Assembly (NCBI GenBank): GCA_029224185.1 | Contig: CM055211.1 | Span: forward strand, 8,054,417 to 8,118,416 | Source: Karalla daura | Taxonomy: Eukaryota > Chordata > Actinopteri > Chaetodontiformes > Leiognathidae | DNA length: 64,000 nucleotides | Direction: 5' to 3' | Shown: piece after piece, positions 54,881 through 64,000 of the stretch | Layout: every line of letters starts with the position of its first letter | Numbering within the stretch: the first letter of the stretch is position 1 | Made by a program: the position numbers and the translations under genes | The notes under the pieces: generated by a model | Database searches by the model: none | The model's input: only the letters and a program-made list of their open reading frames with translations | What the model was told of the DNA's origin: nothing

Positions 54881-56079
54881 CGCAGCGCGGAGCACTCGGA
54901 CAGATACTGCACCTACAGCACGGCTGTGGCTTCCTGTCCAGCTCATCTGCATCATGTTTACACCACAACAGCTGTTTGTGCATATTGAGGGAGTCGCCGA
55001 CACATTATCTGTCTCTGAGCAAACACGAGGCGTGCTCTCACATCGTTGCTCATTCATGCTACGATAGCGTCCGTCCTCCCTCACCTTGACCTCTGACCTC
55101 CACCGTCTCCCCCCTAAACAACCTCAGAAATCTTCAGTTTCTATCTGAGTGAGTGTTTGGTGTTTGTAGATGCAGGTGAAGCCTGTCAGCGTGACACCAC
55201 TTTGCTCATATCCAGGGAGATAAAGTAAACATAGAAACAACATGAAAAGCAAACAAGAGGAAACGAGATCTCGTGCTGATTCCTGATCGGGTCGGCGCGG
55301 CCGGGAGTGAAGACTTCTTGTATTTTTGATGCATCGTGGGATCTTTAAAATTGATCCTGGACTTTATTAACTAGAAACAAGGTTGCCTTGAGCCTCTCCC
55401 TGTATTAAATATAGCCACGCGAGCTTCAAAACAACGTTTTTTAGGGGGGGGGGGTTTGTTGCTGTCAGCACAGAGAGCAGATCGAGCTGCAGACGAGCCG
55501 TCGACGAGAAGGTCGACCGAGGCGGTGACGTGCACGCGGCCCAGCGGCCTCGGAAAGCCCTGAACTGCCACTGAACTCCTCACAATTAGTTAAAAGAAGA
55601 AAAAAAAAGAGGATGAATTCTCCTCTTCTTCTTTCTCTCCAGCTGAGAACTGAGCACTTTTCAGATGAAGGTATCCCTTAGAGATATTTAAACTCCCTGT
55701 GTGCCGGCGCAGCCTCCGGGAGAGTGGATGGGATGGTTATTAATGCATTATTTACACACGCTTCCCGCTGTCTCCTATTGTGGCTCGGCTTGATTAAGGG
55801 ATATTGCTAAGGAGGCACTTTTTTGCATATGAGAGAGGAGAAGTTGCTCCCAAGGACTTTTCCTCGCTTTTTTTTTGTTTTTTTCCAGGTACTACAAGTT
55901 TGTAATGGTCGGCGTAGAAGCGCGCAGAGCTGGAAGACAGACTGTGTCTGAAGCCGTGCCCTTCATCTTTAATCATCTGTACATCCCTCGCAGGGTGTGG
56001 GAGCAGAACGCTCCGGCTTTAATGAGAGCGTTGTCTTCGTGCAGGACGTCCCTGCGTGATCATTCACGGCTAGATAAAT
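54881..56079. other. Unique DNA with DR1 site, no gene
   Basis: Non-repetitive except G9 near 55445 and T-runs near 55868-55884. The DR1 at 55087-55099 is listed separately. No coding frame with support. Confidence 0.5.
55087..55099 (-). promoter_or_regulatory. Perfect DR1 nuclear-receptor site
   Basis: On the minus strand this reads AGGTCAGAGGTCA, two perfect half-sites one base apart, followed directly by AGGTGA. DR1 is the element of RXR heterodimers with PPAR, and of HNF4 and COUP-TF. Occupancy is unknown. Confidence 0.45.
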
Positions 56080-56250
56080 AAAGTCCTCTCCGCATCGGCC
56101 GCTCATCGAGGGCCGTGTTTTAGTGGTATCCTAATTGAAATACATGATTCCGACAGCTTGTTTCTGCACTTAGTCGCAATGAACCATATCTGATTCGTCA
56201 TTAAGTAATTATGAATGCTAATGCAAATAAAGCACCTTTCAAACAGAGCC
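56080..56250. promoter_or_regulatory. Candidate enhancer with POU octamer
   Basis: CCTAATTGAAATACATG near 56130, CGTCATTAAGTAATTATG near 56198 and ATGCAAAT at 56221-56228 lie within 100 bp in repeat-free AT-rich DNA. One of the denser homeodomain/POU clusters in the window. Confidence 0.4.
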
Positions 56251-56815
56251 CTCTCTCTCTCTCTCCCTCTCTCGCCCGCTCTGTATCTCTCCCCTCGCTA
56301 GGAAATTAATCAGTGGCTCCTCGGCGGAGGAAGGAGGAAGACGGGCAGACAGCAGCCGGCTGCGGGACGGTCACTTCACTCTCTCAGTCGAGATATGAAA
56401 GCGAGCGGAGACATTAATGATGTCTTGGGGATTCCACCGGGGAAAGTGGAAGGACTCAAAGGGAAAATGAGAGCACTACACGTTTCTTTTTTTCTCTCTC
56501 CCTCTCCCTCCCCTGTTCCTTGTTGCTTTAATAAAGCAAGGAAAGGAATGAGAGAGAGAAGGAGGGAGGTGGGGTGAGGGAGGGAAGGGAAGAGAGAGTC
56601 GCTTAGAAGTCTCCCATAAAGCACAAGCCGGAGCATTTTGCAGCAATTACAGACAGATTGGGGATTTAGATATTAGTGCCCGGTGGTCCATTAGCTGGTA
56701 ATTTGCCTGTCTTTTTTCCCCTCTCTCCCTCTCTCTCTCCCTCTCTCTCTCTGAGTCGAGGAGTGTTCGTGCTAAGATCTGCACCACTCTAATCCAGTAA
56801 ATAATAGCTGCATGG

Positions 56816-56818
<3 letters not shown>
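56251..56818. other. CT-rich patches in unique DNA
   Basis: (CT)n at about 56250-56272 and 56722-56752, and a C/T patch near 56489-56515. Otherwise unique; no gene. Confidence 0.6.

Positions 56819-56880
<62 letters not shown>
56819..56880. repeat. (AG)31 microsatellite
   Basis: Pure AG. A (CT)n patch 70-100 bp upstream is complementary. Confidence 0.96.
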
Positions 56881-56881
<1 letters not shown>

Positions 56882-57429
56882 ACAGCGCCCGGCTCTGATC
56901 ACTGACTGACACTGAAGATGGTGAAGATGAGTGGATGAGGAGAGAGTCTGAGGATGGAGGGGTCGGGGTGGAGTGGGGAGTGGGGGGTGGGGGGTCCGGG
57001 TCTAAATGTGCCCTGCCAAACCTCCCAGTCTCCACACGCCAAATTAACTGAGATGGCGTGAGATAATTGCTGTGGCTTCGCTGACAGACGCGTGCGATCT
57101 TTCTGCACATTTCAGACTTTTTGTCAACCTTGTTGTCGGAGCGTCGGCCCCAAAACCAGCACGATTGAAAGCAGTTTCACACATTTCCCTGCAACCAAGA
57201 TCTCATAGACCTCATAGATCCTCCTCATGTTCCTGCCAAAGTCACAGCGGCGTCTCCAGGAGCTCCAGTGTCCTCCGAGGGGGAAGATGGAGAAGCAGGA
57301 GTGGGTATGAAGACATCAGCGAGCGGAGCGTGCTCCATGAAGTAATTGGCTTGTCCGTGGAGCCCGTTATGAGGGGACAGTCGCGGTCCCTGCGGCCTCG
57401 CCCTGGAACCTGCCAGCCCGGGGGGGCAT
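56881..57429. other. Unique DNA, no gene
   Basis: G-rich 56957-56999, then balanced DNA. The tandem ATCTCATAGACCTCATAGATC near 57201-57221 is a short imperfect duplication. No gene. Confidence 0.5.
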
Positions 57430-57700
57430 TAATCACGCTCCCCCCTCGCCATCGATCGGCGGGATAATGGTTCCGCTTATCACCTCGCTGGCTGCTAAAG
57501 GGGCAAAAGCCACAGCCGCTCAGGGACGTCCATCTCTCTCCCTCCTCTTTTGTTTATGAACGTCAATGAGCTTCAACTCTTGAAGTGGCCAGAGGGGAAA
57601 TAAATTCATTTGTGGCTGTAAACAAACTTCTCAGCGCTTTGTTTACGTAACAGCTGCGCCGTGACGCGGGTTTTACTAGATCAGCCGTGGCATACAGGGG
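57430..57700. promoter_or_regulatory. Candidate regulatory block
   Basis: Repeat-free: GCATTAATCACGC near 57427, TAAATTCATTTG near 57601 and GTTTACGTAACAGCTG near 57640. Modest evidence. Confidence 0.22.
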
Positions 57701-57829
57701 GCTCATCCATCTTTGCTGTCTCCTCCCCTTTTTCCACCTCTAATCTCCGCTCTCTCATCTCTCTCTCTCTGCGAGAGGGAGGAAGGTGAGCCCGGATCAA
57801 TTAGGAGGAGGCCCTGCCCTTCAGACTCA

Positions 57830-57875
57830 GGGAGGAGAGGAGAGGAGAGAGGGAGGAGGAGGAGGGAGCAGGGGG
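57830..57875. repeat. GGAGA/GGA purine tract
   Basis: Imperfect purine repeat. ATTTGCAT follows at 57921-57928, shortly before CTAATAAG. Confidence 0.85.
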
Positions 57876-58676
57876 CGGGACAGACAGGAGACAGGATGGA
57901 TGGATGGGGGACTGTGTGACATTTGCATACGGTAAACCGGCCAATCCCACTAATAAGTCAGCTCCTCGTTGGCCTCCTTCCTGCTCGAGACGCATCTTAA
58001 CTGTTAGTATCTGTCAGTCTGGCCCAGTTAGATCCTCGGGATCTGAGGCCACTTGGCGGCCATGTTAAAGAGTCTGGAGAGACCGGGGCCTGGAAGCTGA
58101 GCTCAGCTAAACGTCCTGATGTTGGAGGATCTGAGAGGGAGAGGCGGCAGCAGATGGGATGCTGGGACATACAGAGAAAAGGAGAAGAAGAGTCCGTGCA
58201 AGGCTACTGATGTGGCTTCTTTCTGCCAATCGCAAAATCTGTTTTACCAAAATCCACAAATTACACCAAATCTCCCCAGTAAACCAGCCCAGCCAGAACA
58301 TCTGCATCTCACACTGAAAATCCTTTTTTCCCCCTCCAATCTGTGATGAATCCCCTCTCGATGGATGGATGTGATCAGGAACACACCAAACAGCCAGACA
58401 GACACGGAGCGGGGAGGACGTGCAGAACCCCAGCACGTGGCGGCTCGTCTCATTTTCTCCCTGGGATTGGAGGCCATTTGCAGCGCGGCATAAACACTGT
58501 GTGACACGTGTGATGATGATGGGCGGCGGCGGTAATGACAGGAGCGAGTCAGGCGGACGCGTGCTCGCCGTGCAGGTGACACCAGGCTGTTTTCATATAG
58601 GAACAGAGTGGCATTAAGTTGGGGATAATCATGCTCTGCCGCTAATTTAAGGTAATGACAGTGTGAGTATGTGAGT
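57876..58676. other. Unique DNA, no gene
   Basis: POU octamer at 57921-57928. The rest is balanced with no outstanding motif and no coding frame. Confidence 0.5.
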
Positions 58677-58812
58677 GCATACTGTCTCCTCCCCCTCCTC
58701 GTCCTCCCCCCTCCTCCTCCCCCTCATGCATTGGTAATGAGGCGTGGGCTTATTGACTGAGGGTGGAGATATGATTATCTCTCCTCCTCCTCCTCCTCCT
58801 CCCTCTCTCTCT
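58677..58812. repeat. CTC-rich tracts
   Basis: CTC/CCCTC units at about 58685-58725 and (CTC)n then CT at 58779-58812. Confidence 0.85.
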
Positions 58813-58937
58813 CTACATTCTCTCACTCTCTCCACACACTGGTCATTCATCAGATGGGGTTAAGACATGTTTGTTGCATGTTTATTGATTGTTAGAAAGT
58901 GGGTCGACTCATTACGTATCAGAGAACGAGGGGGGGG

Positions 58938-58954
58938 TAACCACTAGGGGGATG
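58938..58954 (+). promoter_or_regulatory. Candidate CTCF site
   Basis: TAACCACTAGGGGGATG matches the forward core CCACTAGGGGGC except for the base after the G-run. Confidence 0.3.
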
Positions 58955-59079
58955 ATGAGTCCTCAGATGTGTGGGACAGTGGTTGTTAAGAGCTCAAACT
59001 GTCGCCTTTTAGCTCATAATTAGATGAGATTGTCACTTCACAGGTACAAGGCTGAGTCTGCCTCACCAGAAAGTGCTCA

Positions 59080-59350
59080 GCAGTAGAAATGTAGGAAAGT
59101 ATAAAGGATAAAAAGCAAGAATAAATAACGTATATATGTATATACACTGGTCTACATTATACAGAACATACAGATATAGATTGTTATAGAGACTAATGTG
59201 ATTTATACTTTAGTGTGTACAGTAGTGCAGACAGCGATTGGCTAAATCTGCATTACATAGAGTATGCACACATAGAGCATGAATTATAGAATGTGATTCA
59301 CAGAATATGCACACATTAATATTAGAGTACATTACAGTAGATGATGTTAC
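59080..59350. other. AT-rich block, possible mobile-element remnant
   Basis: Markedly more AT-rich than its surroundings, with internal echoes: GAGTATGCACACATAGAG near 59259 and GAATATGCACACATTAAT near 59304, and repeated ACATTA and TATAGA words. Abrupt composition change and internal repetition suggest an inserted, decayed element. No terminal repeats or coding remnant identified. Confidence 0.3.
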
Positions 59351-59394
59351 AGACGTGCAGGAAGTGGGTCAGGGGGTGGTATGGGATTTGTGTG

Positions 59395-59600
59395 TATGTG
59401 TGTGTGTGTGTGTGGTAATGGGGGGGGTACCTGTCTAAGTTTGTCTTAGTTTGTTGGAAAGTTTTAGCCGAGCACGTCTAACACACCTCTACCAGCCAAC
59501 CTGCCACTTGAATTAAAAACATGGCGCGGGCTACGTTCCACCTAATGCACGCTCCGCTTTATCGGCACGACCCCCCCCCCACCCTCCCGACCCCCCGGAC
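59395..59600. repeat. (TG)n, G-run and C-runs
   Basis: TG units at about 59395-59414, G7 near 59421 and poly-C at 59571-59580 with further C-rich DNA to 59600. Confidence 0.85.
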
Positions 59601-60010
59601 CCTCTAGCTGGAAGGAGGCGCAGCTCTCGGTGGCGCTGAGAGCGCTCTGCGCCTCCTCCAGCAGTGCGTGGTGCTGCTGCGGTGGCTGCAGCAGGAGTTG
59701 GGTCACTTCCACTCGGGCTAATGAGTTTGCTGGCAGCGCGTCCCTGTGTCTAATGACATCGTTGACACTGATGCTACATATTGTGTCACGGGGGGTGGGG
59801 GGGTGGGGGCAGGGTGGGGGGGGGGCTCTGGCAATCGCTCAGCAGCTGATGTCCCGCTCCGCCACCGGGGGCAGCGCGGCTGGCTGTTGGCAGGGAGCGC
59901 GTGGCACAGCCTGCAGGACACAGCAATTTGTTCAGCCGCCATTGTGAGGGAGGACGCGGCTGGCGCCGGGCCAGGGCCCGCCGCCCCGGACGCCTCGCAC
60001 TCATCTGCAT
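59600..60010. other. CpG-containing GC-rich region with G-quadruplex tract
   Basis: The G-rich tract at 59790-59825 comprises five G-runs of three or more separated by single T or CA, a textbook G-quadruplex pattern. GC-rich unique DNA with a CTCF-like site (59858-59877) and a GCCGCCATTG YY1-like word near 59935 follow. No gene recognised. Confidence 0.6.
59858..59877 (+). promoter_or_regulatory. Candidate CTCF site
   Basis: TCCGCCACCGGGGGCAGCGC is a close match to the forward CTCF consensus (GCCASCAGGGGGCAG-type). It lies 900 bp from the previous forward candidate. Confidence 0.4.
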
Positions 60011-60181
60011 AGCTTTGTTATCCGGTGCCGGTTCTGAGAGAACTGGGGGGGTGGGGGGGGGGGAGAAGGTAGAGGAGGAAAGATGACGAGTTCGCCATCT
60101 GGGCCACAAATTAAAACTCAACCTGTATGAGGAGGAGGAGGAGGAGGAGGTGATGAGAGAGGGGGGAGGTGTGGGGGGGGT
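60011..60181. repeat. G-run and (GGA)n tracts
   Basis: G-runs at 60043-60063, (GGA)n at 60128-60151 and G-rich DNA at 60160-60181. Confidence 0.87.
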
Positions 60182-60619
<438 letters not shown>

Positions 60620-61210
60620 GGATGGATGTGTGAAAAGCATAATAGCTCATAGGAATCCTGAAGGGGCAATTTGGGATGGTTTTGTAAAAGTACGGGCGAG
60701 TGTAGAGACAGTGTACACTAAAAACTTTAATGGGTTTTATTTCAAGCGTTCACAGCCCGAGAGCCATCAAACTGTAACAACCAACATAAAATCACTCATC
60801 GTCACTAATCCCCGGCTGGATTGCCAGTTTATCTGCATGGCTTGTTTCCTCCTCGTGAGGACGAGCGCGGACACCGATTTCCTTTTTTTTCTCTTTTTTT
60901 TTATTGTGGCTAAAAAATGCTGAATTCCATCACAATCCGTGTTAACCTTCAGGAAGCATCATACACTTAAGGGAGATAAAAAAAAAAAAAAAAGGAATTT
61001 GCATGGTGAAGATTTATTGTCTATCAGTAAATGGGCTGCAATGCAAAACAAAGGCCACTCCGGAGTGGTGTGGTCCCTCCTCGGCTGCTTGTCAAAAGTT
61101 GGGATCTGAAATCGGGACGATCCATCACGTTGGCACATGAGGAATTATGGAATTCACCCCCCGGAGGAAATGTATGCGGCTGTAAATGGCTGTTTAACAA
61201 AGGCACCCAG
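60620..61210. promoter_or_regulatory. Candidate regulatory region
   Basis: Two repeat-free parts separated by T-runs (60883-60902) and an A-run (60979-60993). The first (60620-60860) has GCATAATAGC, AACTTTAATGGG and TCGTCACTAATCC words. The second begins with ATTTGCAT at 60997-61004 and includes GATTTATTGTC near 61011. Function inferred. Confidence 0.33.
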
Positions 61211-62079
61211 AAGTCAGCGGCAAACGCAGGTCTGCAAGGTGTGCAAAACAGGAGGGAGGAGGGGGAGAAAACTGCACCCCCCACCCCCACCCGTAATCAA
61301 GCCCACCATCTGAGGGCTATTTCACTGCTGTACTCCCTCCTGCATATTACATATCACAAGTGAAATATTCAAACAAGCATACATGCTGGAACAATCAGGC
61401 CGGCCCGCTCTGCCAGGCCCAGGCCGCTGCCGGGGGAGAGGCCAGACAGTTACCCACACCTGTCCATTAATTACTGCAGGACACCTACCTGCTGTACACT
61501 CACTACCTGTGATTACACCTCACCTGGTTACGACTGCAAGCAGAGCAACGTCCTGCCCCTTCTTTAATGTTCTGACTCAAAGTGTTATGTCATGTGTTTC
61601 CACACAGTTGTGTTTAAGTAGCTCCTACGACACTCAGTTTCTTAGCATTGACTCAATAGCAACAAATAAGTGAATGAGTCGAGCATATGCAACTTCACCT
61701 TATTGTGTATTTTCAGCTGATTCGGGCCGACTGTTATAATGAAGTAATGTGGTGAAGCAAATACTCTGTTCGCTCAATGAAAACTGATTTGATGCCATCG
61801 AGGAGGACTGAGGATCCGAGGAGACACTTAACACAGCTTTTAAAACATAATTAGCACACTGAGGATTTATGTTTCGGAGTGGACGTTTACCACCATGCTA
61901 CAGCTTCATCAGCCACTCATAACAAACTCAATATTCTTCATGTTAGTGCCAATATATAAACAGTATGCCAGAGTGTATCCAAAGCTTCAGAAACTGTATT
62001 TTCCACATTATTTGGTGTGATTTAGGATCCGTCTGCAACAAAAGGAGGTTTTTTTCTCTGCACTGATAGCACAGGCAGC
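61211..62079. other. Unique DNA, AT-rich, no gene
   Basis: C-rich patch at 61277-61291, then unique DNA that is AT-rich from about 61560. No recognised motif cluster or coding frame. Confidence 0.5.
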
Positions 62080-62400
62080 ATTCACCAGCAGGACCTGTAT
62101 GCAAATGCGTCTCCCCTCCAGTGGATGAGCTGTATGATCACCATATCGGCATGTGAAAATAATATAGATTGGGAACGTGAGAGGGAGACCAAGTGGAAAA
62201 TGAGATGATTGCTAAAGTATGTTCTGCCCGATAAAGTGAAATTGCATTTGTCTAAGTGCTTGCAGGAGCCGGTCCATGTCTAGGTATTGATGTTGAAACT
62301 CCGAGCAGTGGGATGCTGATAGGCGTCACGCGGAACAATCCGGAAATCCTGCAGGATATGTTGTTTTTCTTTTATAATTAGAGCCTTTTCGCCCACAATC
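62080..62400. promoter_or_regulatory. Candidate regulatory block
   Basis: POU octamer ATGCAAAT at 62099-62106, AAAATAATATAG near 62156, AAATTGCATTTG near 62239 and TTTTATAATTAGAGC near 62371, in repeat-free DNA. Function inferred. Confidence 0.35.
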
Positions 62401-62579
62401 CTCCACTCGGATTGTTTTTTGTGTTTTTATATGTCGGTGGCTGTAGCTCTGCGGTTTGTTCCCTCTATAAAGGTGACGAGGTCACAGGCTGAACCCCCCC
62501 ACATCTCTCTCCAGTCCCCAGCAGATCTGAAGGCCCAGCATGCTCTGAGTGCTGCCTCATGTCCGCAGCGTCTCAGGAC

Positions 62580-62608
62580 GGGGGGGGGGGGGGGGTTGAG
62601 GGGGGGTG
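62580..62608. repeat. Poly-G tract
   Basis: G16 followed by TTGA and a further run of seven G. Confidence 0.92.
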
Positions 62609-63050
62609 AGGTAGCTCCAGGTCAGCTCAGCTCCAGCCGAGCTGCCCGCGTGTCCATCCATCCGTTATCTCTGCTAGTTTATCTAATGCGTATCAATCCT
62701 CCAGAGGAAATAGTCCCAGTGAAACGCCACCTCAGCGAGGAGGGCTTGACAAAGCTGGGATGTGGCTGTTAATGAGAATCAGTGGGTCAGCGTGGACCTG
62801 TGAGTGACAGCGGCCCTGTCGGCCAACACGCGGGCTGGAACGTGTCATTTCCAGACAAACAGCCGCTTCTCTTACAGGTTGGGGGTCAAGCTCGGCTGAG
62901 GTCAAGGCCCCCGCTACAACTCCGGGGTTGTTCAAAACACACAACAGCCTCTTTGTTCTGGGAGTTCCTGCTTGAGTGAACACGCTTTGGGTTGCCACTG
63001 CTGTTTTCATTTAGCTGTTGCTCCTGGGGCAGTTTCTACCACCACCACCC
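62609..63050. other. Unique DNA, no gene
   Basis: Balanced sequence; two AGGTCA half-sites near 62619 and 62900 without partners at standard spacing. Confidence 0.5.
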
Positions 63051-63100
63051 CCCTCCTCCTCCTCCTCCTCCTCCTCCTCCTTTTCCTCTTCTTCTTCTCC
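63051..63100. repeat. (CTC)n/(CTT)n tract
   Basis: About ten CTC units then CTT-rich pyrimidine. Confidence 0.93.
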
Positions 63101-63560
63101 TCACAACTCCTCCCTAGATTTCATCGCCCATACGCGGGGAGATGATTTTGTGAATGAAACCATGCATATCCTCGCAGCCTTTATGATGGTAATGACGAGC
63201 AGGGCAGGAACAATGGAGGCAGAATGCTGGGACTCAGAGGTTATGCTTGTGGGAAATAGAGGAGGTGCGTGTGAGTGACTGTTTGTGTGTGTCGCTGATG
63301 GGTGAAACCCTCGTATCCGTGTCAACATCCATGTCAAAATATATTCCACACAATCAGCTGTCTGGCCCACATCTACTAGGAGACCCATGATTGTTCTGGG
63401 GGGAGAAACCATCGAGGGAGGAAGAGTTCATCACGAGCGTGGATGGCCTCATGGAGCTTGGTTGTATCTCTGTGCACCAGAGGTCAAAGGTCATCACCGG
63501 GCATCTGCAGTGGACACTTGTGCACACCTGCCCCCACTGCTGTAATCATTGATCAGTGGA
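63101..63560. other. Unique DNA with DR1 site, no gene
   Basis: Balanced composition; the DR1 at 63481-63493 is listed separately. No gene recognised. Confidence 0.5.
63481..63493 (+). promoter_or_regulatory. Perfect DR1 nuclear-receptor site
   Basis: AGGTCAAAGGTCA is the exact consensus for PPAR-RXR, HNF4 and COUP-TF type receptors. Its flank (CAG immediately upstream) does not match the extended PPAR 5-prime sequence (AACT), which favours the other receptors slightly. Confidence 0.48.
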
Positions 63561-63800
63561 AATTGTTTTTTAGAGCGATTTTTAGAAATGAATCTCTGAC
63601 CTCAGCTCCTTAAATACATTTTCTGATTTCCTGAGAAATTAATGGCAGAAAATTGTTTTATGAACTAAACAACTAAACAAAACAAGAAAGTAAAACTGCA
63701 ACGACTTGATTAATCAACTATTAATCAACTACGGAATAATCCACAGCGATTTTAGTAATCGATCAATTGATTTAAGAATGATTCACAGGAATTAAGTATA
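63560..63800. mobile_element. Possible copy of an abundant fish dispersed repeat
   Basis: AT-rich segment with AAAACTGCAACGACTTGATTAATC near 63692-63715 and AGTAATCGATCAATTGATTTA near 63754. It also has an 11-bp tandem TTAATCAACTA (63710-63720, 63721-63731). The combination of an AAAACTGCAAC word with repeated TAATCGATTAAT-like words resembles a very common interspersed repeat of fish genomes that I recall without a reliable name. No terminal repeats or target duplication seen. Confidence 0.35.
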
Positions 63801-64000
63801 AATTCTCTGATGAAAGCTTCATACGTGTGAATATCTTTTATGACCTGATCTTGGCCTTTGTGAAACACACATCTGCAATATTCACAGTTTAGGCATCATT
63901 TTATAAACCTAATAACTAGTCGAGTGGTTGAGAGAAGTAGATGTGCATGTGACTGTAACTGTGTCGCAGCCTCACAGAAAACCAAACATCTCAACAGTCA
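63800..64000. other. AT-rich unique DNA at window end
   Basis: No repeats or gene recognised; it may be the continuation of the possible interspersed element just before it. Confidence 0.4.

Noticed and set aside
55871..56081. Coding exon after a polypyrimidine-AG near 55889
   Set aside because: An acceptor-like T-run with CAG is present, but the following frame has no recognised domain and no donor supports it.

Overview
This is vertebrate, most probably teleost-fish, nuclear DNA. The basis is the very high density of long microsatellites ((CA/TG)n, (GA/CT)n, (GGA/TCC)n, (GGGA)n and one (GATA)n tract), the many long G or C homopolymers, and the long unique stretches rich in homeodomain-, POU-, SOX- and nuclear-receptor-type sites. 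I found no protein-coding gene I would defend. Every long open frame on either strand is carried by a simple repeat or by low-complexity purine/pyrimidine DNA. I recognised no tRNA, rRNA, snRNA or known microRNA, and no intact transposon. The window reads as a gene desert or a very large intron of the kind that surrounds developmental regulators. The neighbouring gene cannot be named from this sequence, and no conservation could be tested.

Layout. 1-9 kb: unique DNA with a cluster of three perfect POU octamers (1.33-1.56 kb), a perfect 39-bp tandem duplication (5.93 kb), an 18-bp GC palindrome (6.59 kb) and large (GA)n and (GGGA)n tracts. 9-16 kb: a microsatellite-dense zone with long (CA)n and (TG)n tracts in opposite orientation. 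17-28 kb: pyrimidine tracts alternating with candidate regulatory blocks, including a TGTCA/TAAT palindrome, two perfect Pbx-Meis composites and a paired CCAAT segment, plus a 101-bp (GATA)n. 28-40 kb: CA- and C-rich repeats, candidate enhancers near 32, 34, 36.5, 38 and 39 kb, a partial SOX-POU composite and an 8-bp-unit minisatellite with 64-bp higher-order structure. 41.9-43.95 kb: a complex tandem array. 44-64 kb: more candidate regulatory blocks, two perfect DR1 nuclear-receptor sites, a CpG-rich segment, an AT-rich possible transposon remnant and poly-G tracts.

The most unusual object is the array at 41.9-43.95 kb. Degenerate copies of a long unit surround six 112-bp monomers in two blocks, the second block being a recent duplication with a 437-bp period. 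Four monomers carry a perfect palindromic estrogen-response-element consensus (AGGTCAnnnTGACCT). An 80-bp segment, whose near-identical partner (75 of 80 positions) lies 3.6 kb downstream, sits exactly at the junction between the two blocks.

Across the window I counted at least 16 perfect ATGCAAAT/ATTTGCAT octamers by eye, against about two expected for equal base frequencies. This supports a cis-regulatory reading. All function statements about non-coding DNA here are inference from motifs.
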